Part shown: positions 19,667-28,008 of the stretch, one piece after another
How positions within the stretch are numbered: the first letter of the stretch is position 1
Layout: every line of letters starts with the position of its first letter
Virus record (IMG/VR): IMGVR_UViG_3300034284_001564
Span: 1-31,250 of that record
Origin: a virus
DNA: 31,250 bases
Reading direction: 5' to 3' (one strand)
Notes under the pieces: model-generated
The model's input: the letters and a program-made list of their open reading frames with translations, nothing else
Databases searched by the model: none
Told to the model about the DNA's origin: nothing
Translations under genes and position numbers: made by a program

Positions 19667-21634
19667 TTAGATTCGTATTAATTCAACTTCTGTGGTAGAT
19701 CTGTTTGTCAAACTAAATTCGTTTATGCTGTCGCAGTAGAAATATCCGCAAATTGCACCATAGCCTAACAAGTTAAGCTCCAAATATATTGGCTTGGTAA
19801 AATCAACTTCCTCAAAATCCTTCAACTTCAAATTGAAATTTGCTTTTAGCGTATAAGTGTTAAGCAACATATTTGACACTATCTTGTAGTAAAGTGGAAT
19901 AAGTCTTGAAAATTCCAACTGCTGAAAGTAAACGCCTGCACTTGGTGAGCTGTCTTTTGCCCCTGTGCCTCCTCCATATTCGCCAGCTGTGCCGTGGATA
20001 GTTAGCGTTTCATCGTATCTCACATAAGCAATTCGAGGCTTGACGTTTTGCGTTCTTAATGTGTTTTCCTCAGTGATCCAAAGTTGAATATATGCCTGTT
20101 CACTTGTGTGTGGTGACTCTAAACAAATGCGTCTCACTATTGGTGCAAATTTTGACATGAAAACCTCTTTTGTGTTTTCCAAATTTACATTGTTGCAAAA
20201 CAACACACCTTGGCCGTATGTTGGTGTCAGTCTCAACAAGTTGTCATTTTCGTCAGTCTCATATTTCAACAAACTATTTTGCGCATACTCTTCAAGCTTG
20301 TACTTTATTTCAGGCTCCTTTGAAAAGTCAAACAACTCGGACCAATCCAATGCGCTGTTTTTGTTTGCCTCAACACTATTGAAATAGCTAAAATCAACAG
20401 TCCTTTTTGTTGTGTCAACTTTCAACATCAAGTTGTATTGATTTATAATTGTCGTCAAAAAGTCTTTTTGCGACACCTCAGGCAAGCAGTCAACCATGCG
20501 CAACAAGTCACCGTCAACAAGTGCTGTTGATTTGTATGTGTTCTCCCATTTAAAAGCGTTTAAAGAACCTGTGACACTATTGTTGTATTCAATTGCAATT
20601 ATAAAATGCGTGTCACTTGCTTTTTTTATTGCGTCAAAACTAAACACGTTTGCTCCGTTTGCTACTAAGAATCCTGTTTGTCCTACAGCGTTGCTAATGC
20701 TGGGCGTAAATTCATAAACATTTAGCCTCATAGTACCTGCTGATTTAGTCACATTTAAAGTAAGTTTTACGGTAAACGGGCTGTATCTTGTTGGATAAAA
20801 CGCAGTGTAGTCAAACCAACCATTGCCATAATAAAATTCTTGCTTTGAGGCAGTGCCAAATTGCAAACTGCTGTTTTGTGGAATTGCGTCTAATACTATT
20901 CTAAATGTGTTTTGTGGATGAGTATTTGGAAAAAATCTTCCTTGGGTGTATAAACCATAAGTATATAGCTCGTCCAAATAGTATTGAGGTGTTGTTGGGA
21001 TTTTTACCATTGGCAAAATCTCTTTGCCAAACAAGTCATTGCTTATAAACTCGCCTGTGACTGCATAGCCTATTGAGTGGAATATGCGCAAAAATAAATA
21101 CTTGCAAAAAATGGAAGGATATAAATCGTTCCAATGTGCGTGAGTTGTTGTTGTTGCCCATTTGCCATAGTCGATATTTGGATAAATAAAACCTTTTGTC
21201 CAAAGATTGTTTCTGTTGGCAATTACATTTGTCCAATTATATAAGTGGTCAATTGACGAGCCATTTGCATAATCTAAATTTAGTTCATTTAACATTGACT
21301 CACCAATTGCCTCAATGATACTGCTTACACCTGAGTATGCTCTAAGCATATACTCTTTGTTGGTTTGCTCAAGTTCAGCAAAGCCGTCCAACACTTCAAC
21401 ACTGCCCACAGTAATTCTGCAACTGTTTTTTGCGTATGGCAATTCAGTAACACTGTTGCTAGATTGTGCGTCTTTGAAAATATCTCTGTTGTTTATGGAC
21501 AAGCCACAAGCCACCTCACTAGAATATGAGCCGTTGCGCTCTTCAAGTGATTGCATTTTGTTGACTGCTTTTGTCAACAGCACGTCATTGTCTTTTAGTG
21601 CGTCAAGCTCGTTGTCGTTTATTAGTATCTTCAT
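19667..21634 (-). CDS. Large tail/baseplate structural protein, 655 residues
   Basis: Starts at ATG 21634 (MKILINDNELDALKDNDVLL), overlapping the upstream stop (TAATG). No enzymatic motif is seen. The protein is rich in aromatic residues and beta-strand patterns, with an N-terminal region (VEVLDGFAELEQTNKEYMLRAYSG) that resembles tail-tip or distal-tail domains. Mid-protein are WNDLYPSIFCKYLFLRIFHS and DGDLLRMVDCLPEVSQKDFL, and the C-terminal half includes TTIINQYNLMLKVDTTKRTV. The order tail-tip proteins, then tape measure is the reverse of the common tape-measure-first order. It is likely a tail-tip/baseplate hub component of a Bacteroidota siphophage; function inferred from size and context. 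Confidence 0.6.
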   Translation of the reverse strand: MKILINDNELDALKDNDVLLTKAVNKMQSLEERNGSYSSEVACGLSINNRDIFKDAQSSNSVTELPYAKNSCRITVGSVEVLDGFAELEQTNKEYMLRAYSGVSSIIEAIGESMLNELNLDYANGSSIDHLYNWTNVIANRNNLWTKGFIYPNIDYGKWATTTTHAHWNDLYPSIFCKYLFLRIFHSIGYAVTGEFISNDLFGKEILPMVKIPTTPQYYLDELYTYGLYTQGRFFPNTHPQNTFRIVLDAIPQNSSLQFGTASKQEFYYGNGWFDYTAFYPTRYSPFTVKLTLNVTKSAGTMRLNVYEFTPSISNAVGQTGFLVANGANVFSFDAIKKASDTHFIIAIEYNNSVTGSLNAFKWENTYKSTALVDGDLLRMVDCLPEVSQKDFLTTIINQYNLMLKVDTTKRTVDFSYFNSVEANKNSALDWSELFDFSKEPEIKYKLEEYAQNSLLKYETDENDNLLRLTPTYGQGVLFCNNVNLENTKEVFMSKFAPIVRRICLESPHTSEQAYIQLWITEENTLRTQNVKPRIAYVRYDETLTIHGTAGEYGGGTGAKDSSPSAGVYFQQLEFSRLIPLYYKIVSNMLLNTYTLKANFNLKLKDFEEVDFTKPIYLELNLLGYGAICGYFYCDSINEFSLTNRSTTEVELIRI

Positions 21635-22827
21635 TAGTTAACTTGAGATTGAGTTGTGCTTGCTAATCTAAATTTAAAACTAAAATTCAAGTAAGCGTCA
21701 AAGCTTCTGTATTGCAAAAATGATTTTTTCTCAATTACAATTGGCGTTAGACTGTCGCTAGTCATAAGCCATGCTTTTGGACTTGCTATCATTTGAGCAA
21801 TGCTGTCTGCATGAGTCAGACGCACATCTGTTGCGCTCACATTGTACTCTGTGAAGCTTTGGACAGCTAGTGTTTTTTCGTTTAGCCTGTCATCTTTAAA
21901 ACGTGTTTCGTTTTCAAAGTTTATTGATTGCTCAATGTCATTAAATACAACATAATTTCTAAGCGCTCCAAACGAATTTATGTAAAGGATATTTAATGGA
22001 TCTTTAAAGCAGCCTGTCATAATCTCAACTTTTTGGCTGCTTAGCTTATTGCCCGGAAAGCTGCTGCTAAATGTCACGTCGTAAGTTGAGTCACCGTAAA
22101 TGTTAAGTGATGGAGGAAACACTGAATATTTTAAATTCTCTTGCCAAATGGTCCTGTAGGTTTTAAAAAACACTAAGGTCTCAGCTCTCTCCAAAATCTT
22201 TGGTGTTATTTCAGAAGGGTCGTTGTAATGCAAGGCCACATCTGCTGAGTCAAATGTTGCATTGACAATTGTTGTCATTGCAACTAAACTTCCACTTGAC
22301 AAAAGTGGGTGGTATAAACCAACCATTACAGTTGTTTTGCCATTCAAAAACAAGCTCCTTACATACTCTGAGACGTTCAAACGAATCAAACTTGCATTTC
22401 GTATGTTAAATTTTACTCTAGCAAAAACGTCCAAAGGAGTTAAGCTTCCAGAGCTTTCTATTATCTCACGCAGCTCAATGACGTCTGAAACTATGTCAAG
22501 CGCATTTGCAATGAGCCCAGGTGCATAAACACTTGTATAAGTTGTGTTAATCACAGCAGTCACTTCTGTTGCTGTTGATGAAACTATCTCAGTCACTACA
22601 TGCGTGCCATAATAAGGACTTGAGCCAGCGTTGCAGAATATCATTTGTCCAACAAAGATTGTTGGCAATGTGCCACCTGTCAATTTGAATTTAGCCGTTG
22701 CCAAACCAAATGGAGTTGCACCTGAGACAGCCATGTTTAAGTCAACAGGCTGCGCTTCCATTGTGAAGATAATATCAGAGCTCACTGAGTTGATACTTGG
22801 TGGGACATTAGTTAATGCTATTGGCAT
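21634..22827 (-). CDS. Putative tail structural protein, 397 residues
   Basis: Starts at ATG 22827 (MPIALTNVPPSINSVSSDII), overlapping the upstream gene by 20 bases. The first 110 residues look like a small beta-domain (FKLTGGTLPTIFVGQMIFCN, VVTEIVSSTATEVTAVINTTY). The rest is also beta-rich (FARVKFNIRNASLIRLNVSEY; PSLNIYGDSTYDVTFSSSFPG) and ends AYLNFSFKFRLASTTQSQVN. No catalytic motif is visible. It is coupled to the 655-residue protein and is probably its partner in the tail tip or baseplate. I cannot assign a named family. Confidence 0.6.
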   Translation of the reverse strand: MPIALTNVPPSINSVSSDIIFTMEAQPVDLNMAVSGATPFGLATAKFKLTGGTLPTIFVGQMIFCNAGSSPYYGTHVVTEIVSSTATEVTAVINTTYTSVYAPGLIANALDIVSDVIELREIIESSGSLTPLDVFARVKFNIRNASLIRLNVSEYVRSLFLNGKTTVMVGLYHPLLSSGSLVAMTTIVNATFDSADVALHYNDPSEITPKILERAETLVFFKTYRTIWQENLKYSVFPPSLNIYGDSTYDVTFSSSFPGNKLSSQKVEIMTGCFKDPLNILYINSFGALRNYVVFNDIEQSINFENETRFKDDRLNEKTLAVQSFTEYNVSATDVRLTHADSIAQMIASPKAWLMTSDSLTPIVIEKKSFLQYRSFDAYLNFSFKFRLASTTQSQVN

Positions 22828-23287
22828 ATTTTATCTCGGTTATTTTGTTTGTGATTAATTTTCTTTTCACCTCTTCAAGTTTTGAATCAATATTTATGTC
22901 GTCCAAAAGTCCTGAATTGGCTCCCTGGTGCTCAAGGAATATTGACGATCCAATGTCCTTTAAATTTCTGACAATTGCACTTGCTGAGTAGTTCAAGCCT
23001 TTTGCCTCCAGCCACTTCTCAATTTCTAATTTTTCAACTTTTCCTCCTGGCGCCTTGCCATACACTAGATCATCAATGTATGCAAGCACATAAACGTCCA
23101 TGCTATTCTCAGTCATCTCTACTCTTGGACTGTCAGCCAAACGCCCAGAAGCATTTGCCACAGCTTCAAATCCTTCTGGATTTGCTACTGATTTACGTTT
23201 GATTGGCTTGTTTTTGATTGCGTCCTTAAACTGCTCAATATATGAGTCAGCCAAACTTTGCAATGCCTCTTGTTCAAAAATCGTCAT
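22808..23287 (-). CDS. Hypothetical late protein, 159 residues
   Basis: Starts at ATG 23287 in an ATGA overlap with the upstream stop. Helical N-terminus (MTIFEQEALQSLADSYIEQF), a basic stretch (KNKPIKRKSV), a beta segment (SPRVEMTENSMDVYVLAYIDD) and a helical C-terminus. This strand-helix layout and size fit tail-completion or head-tail joining proteins (HK97 gp10-like), but no specific motif is recognised. It lies in a tight run of five small late genes after terminase. Confidence 0.6.
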   Translation of the reverse strand: MTIFEQEALQSLADSYIEQFKDAIKNKPIKRKSVANPEGFEAVANASGRLADSPRVEMTENSMDVYVLAYIDDLVYGKAPGGKVEKLEIEKWLEAKGLNYSASAIVRNLKDIGSSIFLEHQGANSGLLDDINIDSKLEEVKRKLITNKITEIKYANSIN

Positions 23288-23463
23288 AGGTTTTTAAATT
23301 GATTTTTCATTGACTGCTTAACTTGCTGCAAGTCTATTTTGGCAATGTCAAAATATTCTTTTGTGTCAACAAGCTCACCATATTTATAAACGTCAAAAAC
23401 AACACTTTTTGCATTGATCTTTATGATTTTGCAAAAAACATTTGTGCTCACGTCAACTTTCAC
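23284..23463 (-). CDS. Small hypothetical protein with GTG start, 59 residues
   Basis: Begins at GTG 23463, whose last two bases start the TGA of the upstream gene (GTGA), and ends in a TGA within the next ATG (ATGA), so it fills the gap exactly. The protein reads VDVSTNVFCKIIKINAKSVV then DVYKYGELVDTKEYFDIAKID and ends KNQFKNL, with beta-strands followed by a helix. Coupling on both sides is the main evidence. Function unknown, presumably in virion assembly. Confidence 0.65.
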   Translation of the reverse strand: MKVDVSTNVFCKIIKINAKSVVFDVYKYGELVDTKEYFDIAKIDLQQVKQSMKNQFKNL

Positions 23464-23732
23464 AGGTCAACTGCAACAATTGTGCGTGCTTGACTCAACG
23501 CAATTACGTCTTCAACATATTTCTTGACAGCCTCAACGCCTCCAGACTTGTAGGCCGTCTTCAATCTGTTTTTGTGATTTACAATATGTAAGTCCTCTCC
23601 GTAAGTTGTGCGCTCAACACGTTTGTCGTCAAGCCTTTTATAAACGTGCTTTTTGACACCATACGTTGTCACAGGCAATTGCTTGCTTATGTTGCCAATT
23701 TTCTTTTCAATACTTTTTGTAATTGTTAACAT
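23460..23732 (-). CDS. Hypothetical basic protein, 90 residues
   Basis: Starts at ATG 23732 (MLTITKSIEKKIGNISKQLP), overlapping the upstream stop by 7 bases. Strongly basic (VKKHVYKRLDDKRVERTTYG), with a helix ending VEDVIALSQARTIVAVDL. No family recognised. Basic small proteins in this position may help head-tail joining, but this is speculation. Confidence 0.65.
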   Translation of the reverse strand: MLTITKSIEKKIGNISKQLPVTTYGVKKHVYKRLDDKRVERTTYGEDLHIVNHKNRLKTAYKSGGVEAVKKYVEDVIALSQARTIVAVDL

Positions 23733-24148
23733 GATACTAATTTTGATTGAAATTTGAATGATACCGAATAGCCTGACACCGTGCCTGCAAGTTGTGCGTA
23801 TTCAGGTGTTGCAACTATGTCTGCTATATTAAAAGTCTTTGGCATATAGTTGTCCAAATATTCCATAAAGTCATGTTGTAAGTCCCAGGCTTCTTGGATC
23901 AATACTTGACGTTGTGCAAGTGTGTTGTTGGTGCTGTCTTGCAAGAAAAAACAAACTGTCAATTGCCTTTCAATTTTGCCTGTTGCCAAATTGTAATTTT
24001 CTCTAAATGGAAGCGCCCAAATAATTGGAAAATTTGTTTGGATACTAAACAAACTTGCGTCTGGTCTTTTGCCGTGAATAAAAAAGCCATTTGGTGCAAC
24101 AACATCTGTTGCAGCGCTCAACACGTTCACTACCTCTAAGTACGTCAT
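23726..24148 (-). CDS. Putative tail terminator/completion-like protein, 140 residues
   Basis: Starts at ATG 24148 in an ATGA overlap. It has an N-terminal helix (MTYLEVVNVLSAATDVVAPN), beta-strands around FPIIWALPFRENYNLATGKIE and RQLTVCFFLQDSTNN, a long helix (QRQVLIQEAWDLQHDFMEYL), and a closing strand (AGTVSGYSVSFKFQSKLVSC). This helix-sheet-helix-sheet order is that of tail terminator and head-completion proteins. Family membership is not established. Confidence 0.6.
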   Translation of the reverse strand: MTYLEVVNVLSAATDVVAPNGFFIHGKRPDASLFSIQTNFPIIWALPFRENYNLATGKIERQLTVCFFLQDSTNNTLAQRQVLIQEAWDLQHDFMEYLDNYMPKTFNIADIVATPEYAQLAGTVSGYSVSFKFQSKLVSC

Positions 24149-24840
24149 TTTGTTTTCTCCCTTGTTTTAATTAGTCGTTTTTGATATTGTGCCTTTTCGT
24201 AGTCAATCAATAGTTGATTGTGCACCTCAAAAGCTGGCATTTGTTTCACCTGTTCACGTTTGGTTATGTCGGACTGCGTCAAAGCGTCCAACGTCAAATA
24301 AAAGCCTAAGTAGTCAAGTTGCCTAACACCAGCCAACAGCTCAGCTGTCTCAGGTTTATATTCGTTTAGCTTTTTGAAAGCTTCAAAAAAGTTGTTCAAC
24401 TGTTCAACATAGTGATTTATGATTGTCATGGCTTTTTGCAATGGCCAATCCAAAATATTTTCATTGGTGTAAATTTCAACAATTTTATCAATGACAAATA
24501 AAATGTCCTTGTCGCCATTGTTTTTGAGGTGCATTTTTGCAGCTTCAAAATTAAGCCAGGACTCGTCACCAATTATTTTCAAAAGGTCTGCGTCAACTAC
24601 GTGACATTGAATCTGACTTGGCTCAGCAATAAATGCAATATGAGGAATGATCATTGCCATTTGGCCGTCAGATATTTTGTGGACCAATTCAATTGGCATG
24701 TCTGCAAGCACTGAGACATTGAGCCTGTTTCTGTTGCTGCTTTCGTTGTTAATTAGCAAACGCCTATACTCACCAAAGCTAAGCAGCTCAAATGAGGTCT
24801 TCAATAAGTACGTTTTTTTGTCAATTGTGATTGTTGGCAT
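24145..24840 (-). CDS. Hypothetical late protein, 231 residues
   Basis: Starts at ATG 24840 (MPTITIDKKTYLLKTSFELL), following the large terminase by 20 bases. A short beta N-terminus is followed by an all-helical protein with conserved-looking FNEN-like helices (NHYVEQLNNFFEAFKKLNEY, LDYLGFYLTLDALTQSDITK) and a very basic C-terminal tail (QKRLIKTREKTK). The helical C-terminal half resembles tail assembly chaperones, which usually lie upstream of the tape measure. I see no clear slippery sequence for a frameshift product. The assignment is tentative. Confidence 0.6.
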   Translation of the reverse strand: MPTITIDKKTYLLKTSFELLSFGEYRRLLINNESSNRNRLNVSVLADMPIELVHKISDGQMAMIIPHIAFIAEPSQIQCHVVDADLLKIIGDESWLNFEAAKMHLKNNGDKDILFVIDKIVEIYTNENILDWPLQKAMTIINHYVEQLNNFFEAFKKLNEYKPETAELLAGVRQLDYLGFYLTLDALTQSDITKREQVKQMPAFEVHNQLLIDYEKAQYQKRLIKTREKTK

Positions 24841-24860
24841 ATTTCAGTATTGCAAATTTA

Positions 24861-26159
24861 TTAAATATTTCTTGCTTTTCTGCTAAATCTTTTATAAACG
24901 AGCTCAAAATAAAATCTCATCATGATTGAATCCCACTCGTCAGGTGATCGTCCAAGCTTCTCTTTGACATTGTCTTTGGACACAATTGCTGGCTTGCCGT
25001 CCTTGTCAATGTCCTTCATCTTTACTTGCTCCATTTCCTCAGACGTCATTGCTCTCACTTGCACATCTGTGCAAATTTCAGCTGTTTCTCTGTTCACTAT
25101 CTTTTCAGCCATGCGTATGCTGCATTGGCTTTTCAAGTTCTCATAGTTCTCGTCAAGTAGTGGCTTTGAGTTATTGATGAAACCTTTGCAGCCCAAAAAG
25201 TCAACAACGCCACCGCCCACTCCGTCCTCGTCAGCAACTGTGTTGTTTAGGCTTATGCCATGCTCAACTTGAATGGCTTTTGCCTTTGTCACAACATCTG
25301 TCAACGGTCCTTTTGTGATTTCGTATCTTTTGACGCACAGCCAGCCGTGCCAAACTCTGAAAATTGTTTTGTCCTTGCCTTTTCTGGCAACGTCAATTGT
25401 CAAATATTTCACGCCTTTGCCTGCAACATGTGAAGGACTAAAATAGTCCTGTATGCTGTCCGTGTCAATTAGCGCACTTGGATCATCGTCATATTCCCAA
25501 TTGCCAAATAGCAAGCGCTCTTTGCTGGTCTTGTCAAGTCTTGACAAACTGTTGACGTATGCCTCAGGCAAATGCTTGTTGTCCTTTGGCAGCGCTTGGA
25601 TAAATTTCCTGTAAGCTGGCAGCGTTTTGTCTCTGTCAGGTTTGTAAAATTCTGCATACGTCCAATTTTTAGCTGGATTGCATGTGCCTAACATCTTTGG
25701 CCTATTGTTTACAAGCTTGTAGCGTATTCGAGATTTGACGATTTGCCAAGCCTTGTAAGTGATTTGATTGCACTCGTCAATAAATGCGCCTGTGATTTCT
25801 AAGGAGCCAAGGCCGTCAAAGTTTGGATCAGAAGGATATAAAAACAAATCTTTTAAAAGGATCTCACTGCCATTTTTCCATTTGATAGTATTGGATTGAG
25901 CGTTGAATGTAAATTGATTTTGCAAGCCAAGTTTTGACGAAAGGTCAAAAAACGTGTTGAGCGTTGTTTCTTTTAGCGTTTTGAGTTTTGCTCGTCCCAA
26001 AAGCCACCTGGTCTCTTTGTGCACCAAGCAATTTTCAATAAGCCACAAGCAGCCAAACGCACTTTTGCCACCTCCAGCAGCGCCACCATACAAAAGCTCC
26101 TCAGTTTCCTGGTCTTTTAGATAGTACACCGCGTTTTCTTGTTTGGCTAGCAGCTTCAC
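24861..26159 (-). CDS. Terminase large subunit
   Basis: A 432-residue packaging motor. It begins with GTG 26159 overlapping the TGA of the small subunit (GTGA). ATPase motifs: Walker A GGAAGGGKS (25-33), Walker B GAFIDEC (about 124-130) with catalytic Glu, and a coupling-type GTCNP (about 158-162). The nuclease domain starts with LTIDVARKGKD (D256) and includes VADEDGVGGG (D310, D312), with a later Asp group near 415-425 (SPDEWDSIMM). It pumps DNA into the prohead through the portal and cuts concatemers. Confidence 0.95.
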   Translation of the reverse strand: MKLLAKQENAVYYLKDQETEELLYGGAAGGGKSAFGCLWLIENCLVHKETRWLLGRAKLKTLKETTLNTFFDLSSKLGLQNQFTFNAQSNTIKWKNGSEILLKDLFLYPSDPNFDGLGSLEITGAFIDECNQITYKAWQIVKSRIRYKLVNNRPKMLGTCNPAKNWTYAEFYKPDRDKTLPAYRKFIQALPKDNKHLPEAYVNSLSRLDKTSKERLLFGNWEYDDDPSALIDTDSIQDYFSPSHVAGKGVKYLTIDVARKGKDKTIFRVWHGWLCVKRYEITKGPLTDVVTKAKAIQVEHGISLNNTVADEDGVGGGVVDFLGCKGFINNSKPLLDENYENLKSQCSIRMAEKIVNRETAEICTDVQVRAMTSEEMEQVKMKDIDKDGKPAIVSKDNVKEKLGRSPDEWDSIMMRFYFELVYKRFSRKARNI

Positions 26160-26602
26160 GATTTTGTGCCGTTGCCTAAGTTAACAACTACAGGAGCCAT
26201 TTCACCTCCGTTTGTGGTGATGTCAATTTTTTCACCAAATTTCCTTGGAAGCATTTTGGACAAAAACCATTTGCGTGCGTCAATTCGCAGTCTTGAGCGT
26301 TGCACATATTCACTATTCATGTACTTTTTGCCGTCAATAATTATGACGTCTTCACTTTTATCGTCAGCTATTTCCAAGATCTCTTCAAAAATTTTGTAGG
26401 CCCTGTCCTCTTTTGCGCACGCGTATTTCTCAATCCATTCCTTGCGCTTTACCCATTCGTGAAAAGTAGTGTGTGAAACTTTGTATTTTTTGTAAACTTT
26501 ACTTGCTGGAGTTCCTTCTGATATTTCAGCAAGCATGGCCTCAACTAATTTGGGATCATACTTTGACGCATATTTGGTCCCTTGTCCTTTTTTACTAACC
26601 AT
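26156..26602 (-). CDS. Terminase small subunit
   Basis: A 148-residue protein from ATG 26602 (MVSKKGQGTKYASKYDPKLV). Residues about 20-60 form a helix-turn-helix (EAMLAEISEGTPASKVYKKY then KVSHTTFHEWVKRKEWIEKY). It is followed by a helical oligomerisation region (YKIFEEILEIADDKSED) and the characteristic SEYVQRSRLRIDARKWFLSKMLPRKFGEK of small terminases. It recognises phage DNA and recruits the large subunit. The -7 box of its promoter ends only 4 bases before the ATG, so the transcript should be leaderless. Confidence 0.92.
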   Translation of the reverse strand: MVSKKGQGTKYASKYDPKLVEAMLAEISEGTPASKVYKKYKVSHTTFHEWVKRKEWIEKYACAKEDRAYKIFEEILEIADDKSEDVIIIDGKKYMNSEYVQRSRLRIDARKWFLSKMLPRKFGEKIDITTNGGEMAPVVVNLGNGTKS

Positions 26603-26606
26603 ATTG

Positions 26607-26629
26607 CAAATTTAATAAAATCATTTTAC
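26607..26629 (-). promoter_or_regulatory. Late promoter with abutting palindrome, upstream of terminase
   Basis: Minus strand: GTAAAATGATTTTAT (26629-26615, 11 of 12 arm positions of GTAAAA-N3-TTTTAC) touches the -7 box TAAATTTG (26614-26607). The same zero-spacing arrangement occurs at 7031-7053. The site starts at the last base of the helicase gene, and no -33 TTG is present. Confidence 0.7.
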
Positions 26630-28008
26630 TATTTTGTGTATTTTTCAATTCGAGCTCTCACGGCTTTGATCATTGCCTCTTGGACCTTGTCTTTACTTTC
26701 AAGAGTTTGGATCACATCTTCGTCAATCGTGTTTTTGACAATTAGCCTGGTGTTTGTGACAACTCCAGCCACTCCGTTTCTGTGCACACGTTTTATGCCT
26801 TGCAAATATTGCTCAAGACTCCAGGGGCAACCGTACCAAAGCAAGTTTGTGCCACCAAATTGCAAGTTTAAGCCATGGCCTGCGCTTGCTGGGTGTGTGA
26901 CCAACATTTTTATTTTGCCTTCATTCCAATCTTTTATGTCCTGAGGCGTTTTCAAAGTCCTTGCCTGTTTGAAATTTAGCAATATCCTATCTTTGTCAGA
27001 CGTGTAAGTGTAGAAAACAAGCACAGGCTTGTCTTGTAACTCTTCAACAACCTCTTTGAGCCTGTCAAGTTTTTCACTGTGCACCTCATGTGACACTTTG
27101 TTTTCGTCATAAACCATGCCATTTGCAAACTGCAAAAGTTTGTTGGTCAATGCAGCTGCATTTATTGCCGTAATTTCTTTGTCAGCAAATGACAATACTT
27201 GCTCACGTTCAAACTCGTCATATTTTGCCTGGATCTCTTTTGGCAAAATAATAAATTGATTGTTGTCTATTTTATCAGGCAGCTCCAAATAGTCAGTTGT
27301 TTTCATTGAAAAGCAAATGTCACCAATTCTGTCAAAGATTTCTTTTCTGTAAAAATCGTCACCAAGTAAATTGTCACCTTTTTTCAAATTGTAATTGAAA
27401 ACAATATGTCCTTCACGTTTGCCAGCGTTGAAATACTTATCTCGGTAACGTGTGTAAGTCTCTCCAAGTCTTTTGCCTTTGTCCAACAAGTACACTTGAC
27501 TCCACAAGTCAAGCAAGCCATTTGGTGCTGGCGTTCCTGTCAAACACACAACACGTTTTATGTATGATCTCACAAGCTTTAAAGATTTAAACCTTTGTGA
27601 GTTTGGATTTTTAAAACTTGAGGACTCGTCAACAATAACCATGTCAAACGGCCAATTGTTTCCAAGTAAGGCCACAAGCCAAACGATATTTTCACGGTTT
27701 ATGATATAAATATTTGCAGAAGCTGCCAAAGCTTTTTTCCTATTCTTTTCAGGACCTAAAATTTGTGAGGTTTTCAAATGGTTTAAGTGGTCCCACTTTT
27801 CAATCTCGTCAGTCCATACAGTTTCAGCAACTTTCTTTGGTGCAATGATCAAAACCTTTTTGGCTTGTCCTGTGCTTATCAGTTCCACAATTGCTGTCAA
27901 AGTTGAGACAGTTTTGCCAAGTCCCATGTCCAGAAATGGTCCAACTTCTGAAAGCTTTATAATTTGCTCAGTTGTGTGCTGTTGATATTTTCTAGGCTTG
28001 TAGATCAT
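26629..28008 (-). CDS. SNF2-like superfamily 2 DNA helicase
   Basis: A 459-residue protein from ATG 28008 (MIYKPRKYQQHTTEQIIKLS). Helicase motifs: Q-like RKYQQ, motif I LDMGLGKT (26-33), Ia LIIAPKKVAETVW, motif II VDESS (126-130), motif III LTGTP (156-160). The C-terminal lobe has KPVLVFYTYTSD, LVTHPASAGHGLNLQFGG, and motif VI QGIKRVHRNG (about 405-414). Such short SNF2-type helicases are common in phage replication modules and translocate on double-stranded DNA. The VRR-NUC gene overlaps its start by 17 bases, suggesting a helicase-nuclease pair. Confidence 0.92.
   Translation of the reverse strand: MIYKPRKYQQHTTEQIIKLSEVGPFLDMGLGKTVSTLTAIVELISTGQAKKVLIIAPKKVAETVWTDEIEKWDHLNHLKTSQILGPEKNRKKALAASANIYIINRENIVWLVALLGNNWPFDMVIVDESSSFKNPNSQRFKSLKLVRSYIKRVVCLTGTPAPNGLLDLWSQVYLLDKGKRLGETYTRYRDKYFNAGKREGHIVFNYNLKKGDNLLGDDFYRKEIFDRIGDICFSMKTTDYLELPDKIDNNQFIILPKEIQAKYDEFEREQVLSFADKEITAINAAALTNKLLQFANGMVYDENKVSHEVHSEKLDRLKEVVEELQDKPVLVFYTYTSDKDRILLNFKQARTLKTPQDIKDWNEGKIKMLVTHPASAGHGLNLQFGGTNLLWYGCPWSLEQYLQGIKRVHRNGVAGVVTNTRLIVKNTIDEDVIQTLESKDKVQEAMIKAVRARIEKYTK

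Noticed and set aside
24145-24840. Programmed frameshift in a tail chaperone gene pair
   Set aside because: The 231-residue protein is helical like a chaperone, but no slippery sequence or overlapping downstream frame was visible near its end.
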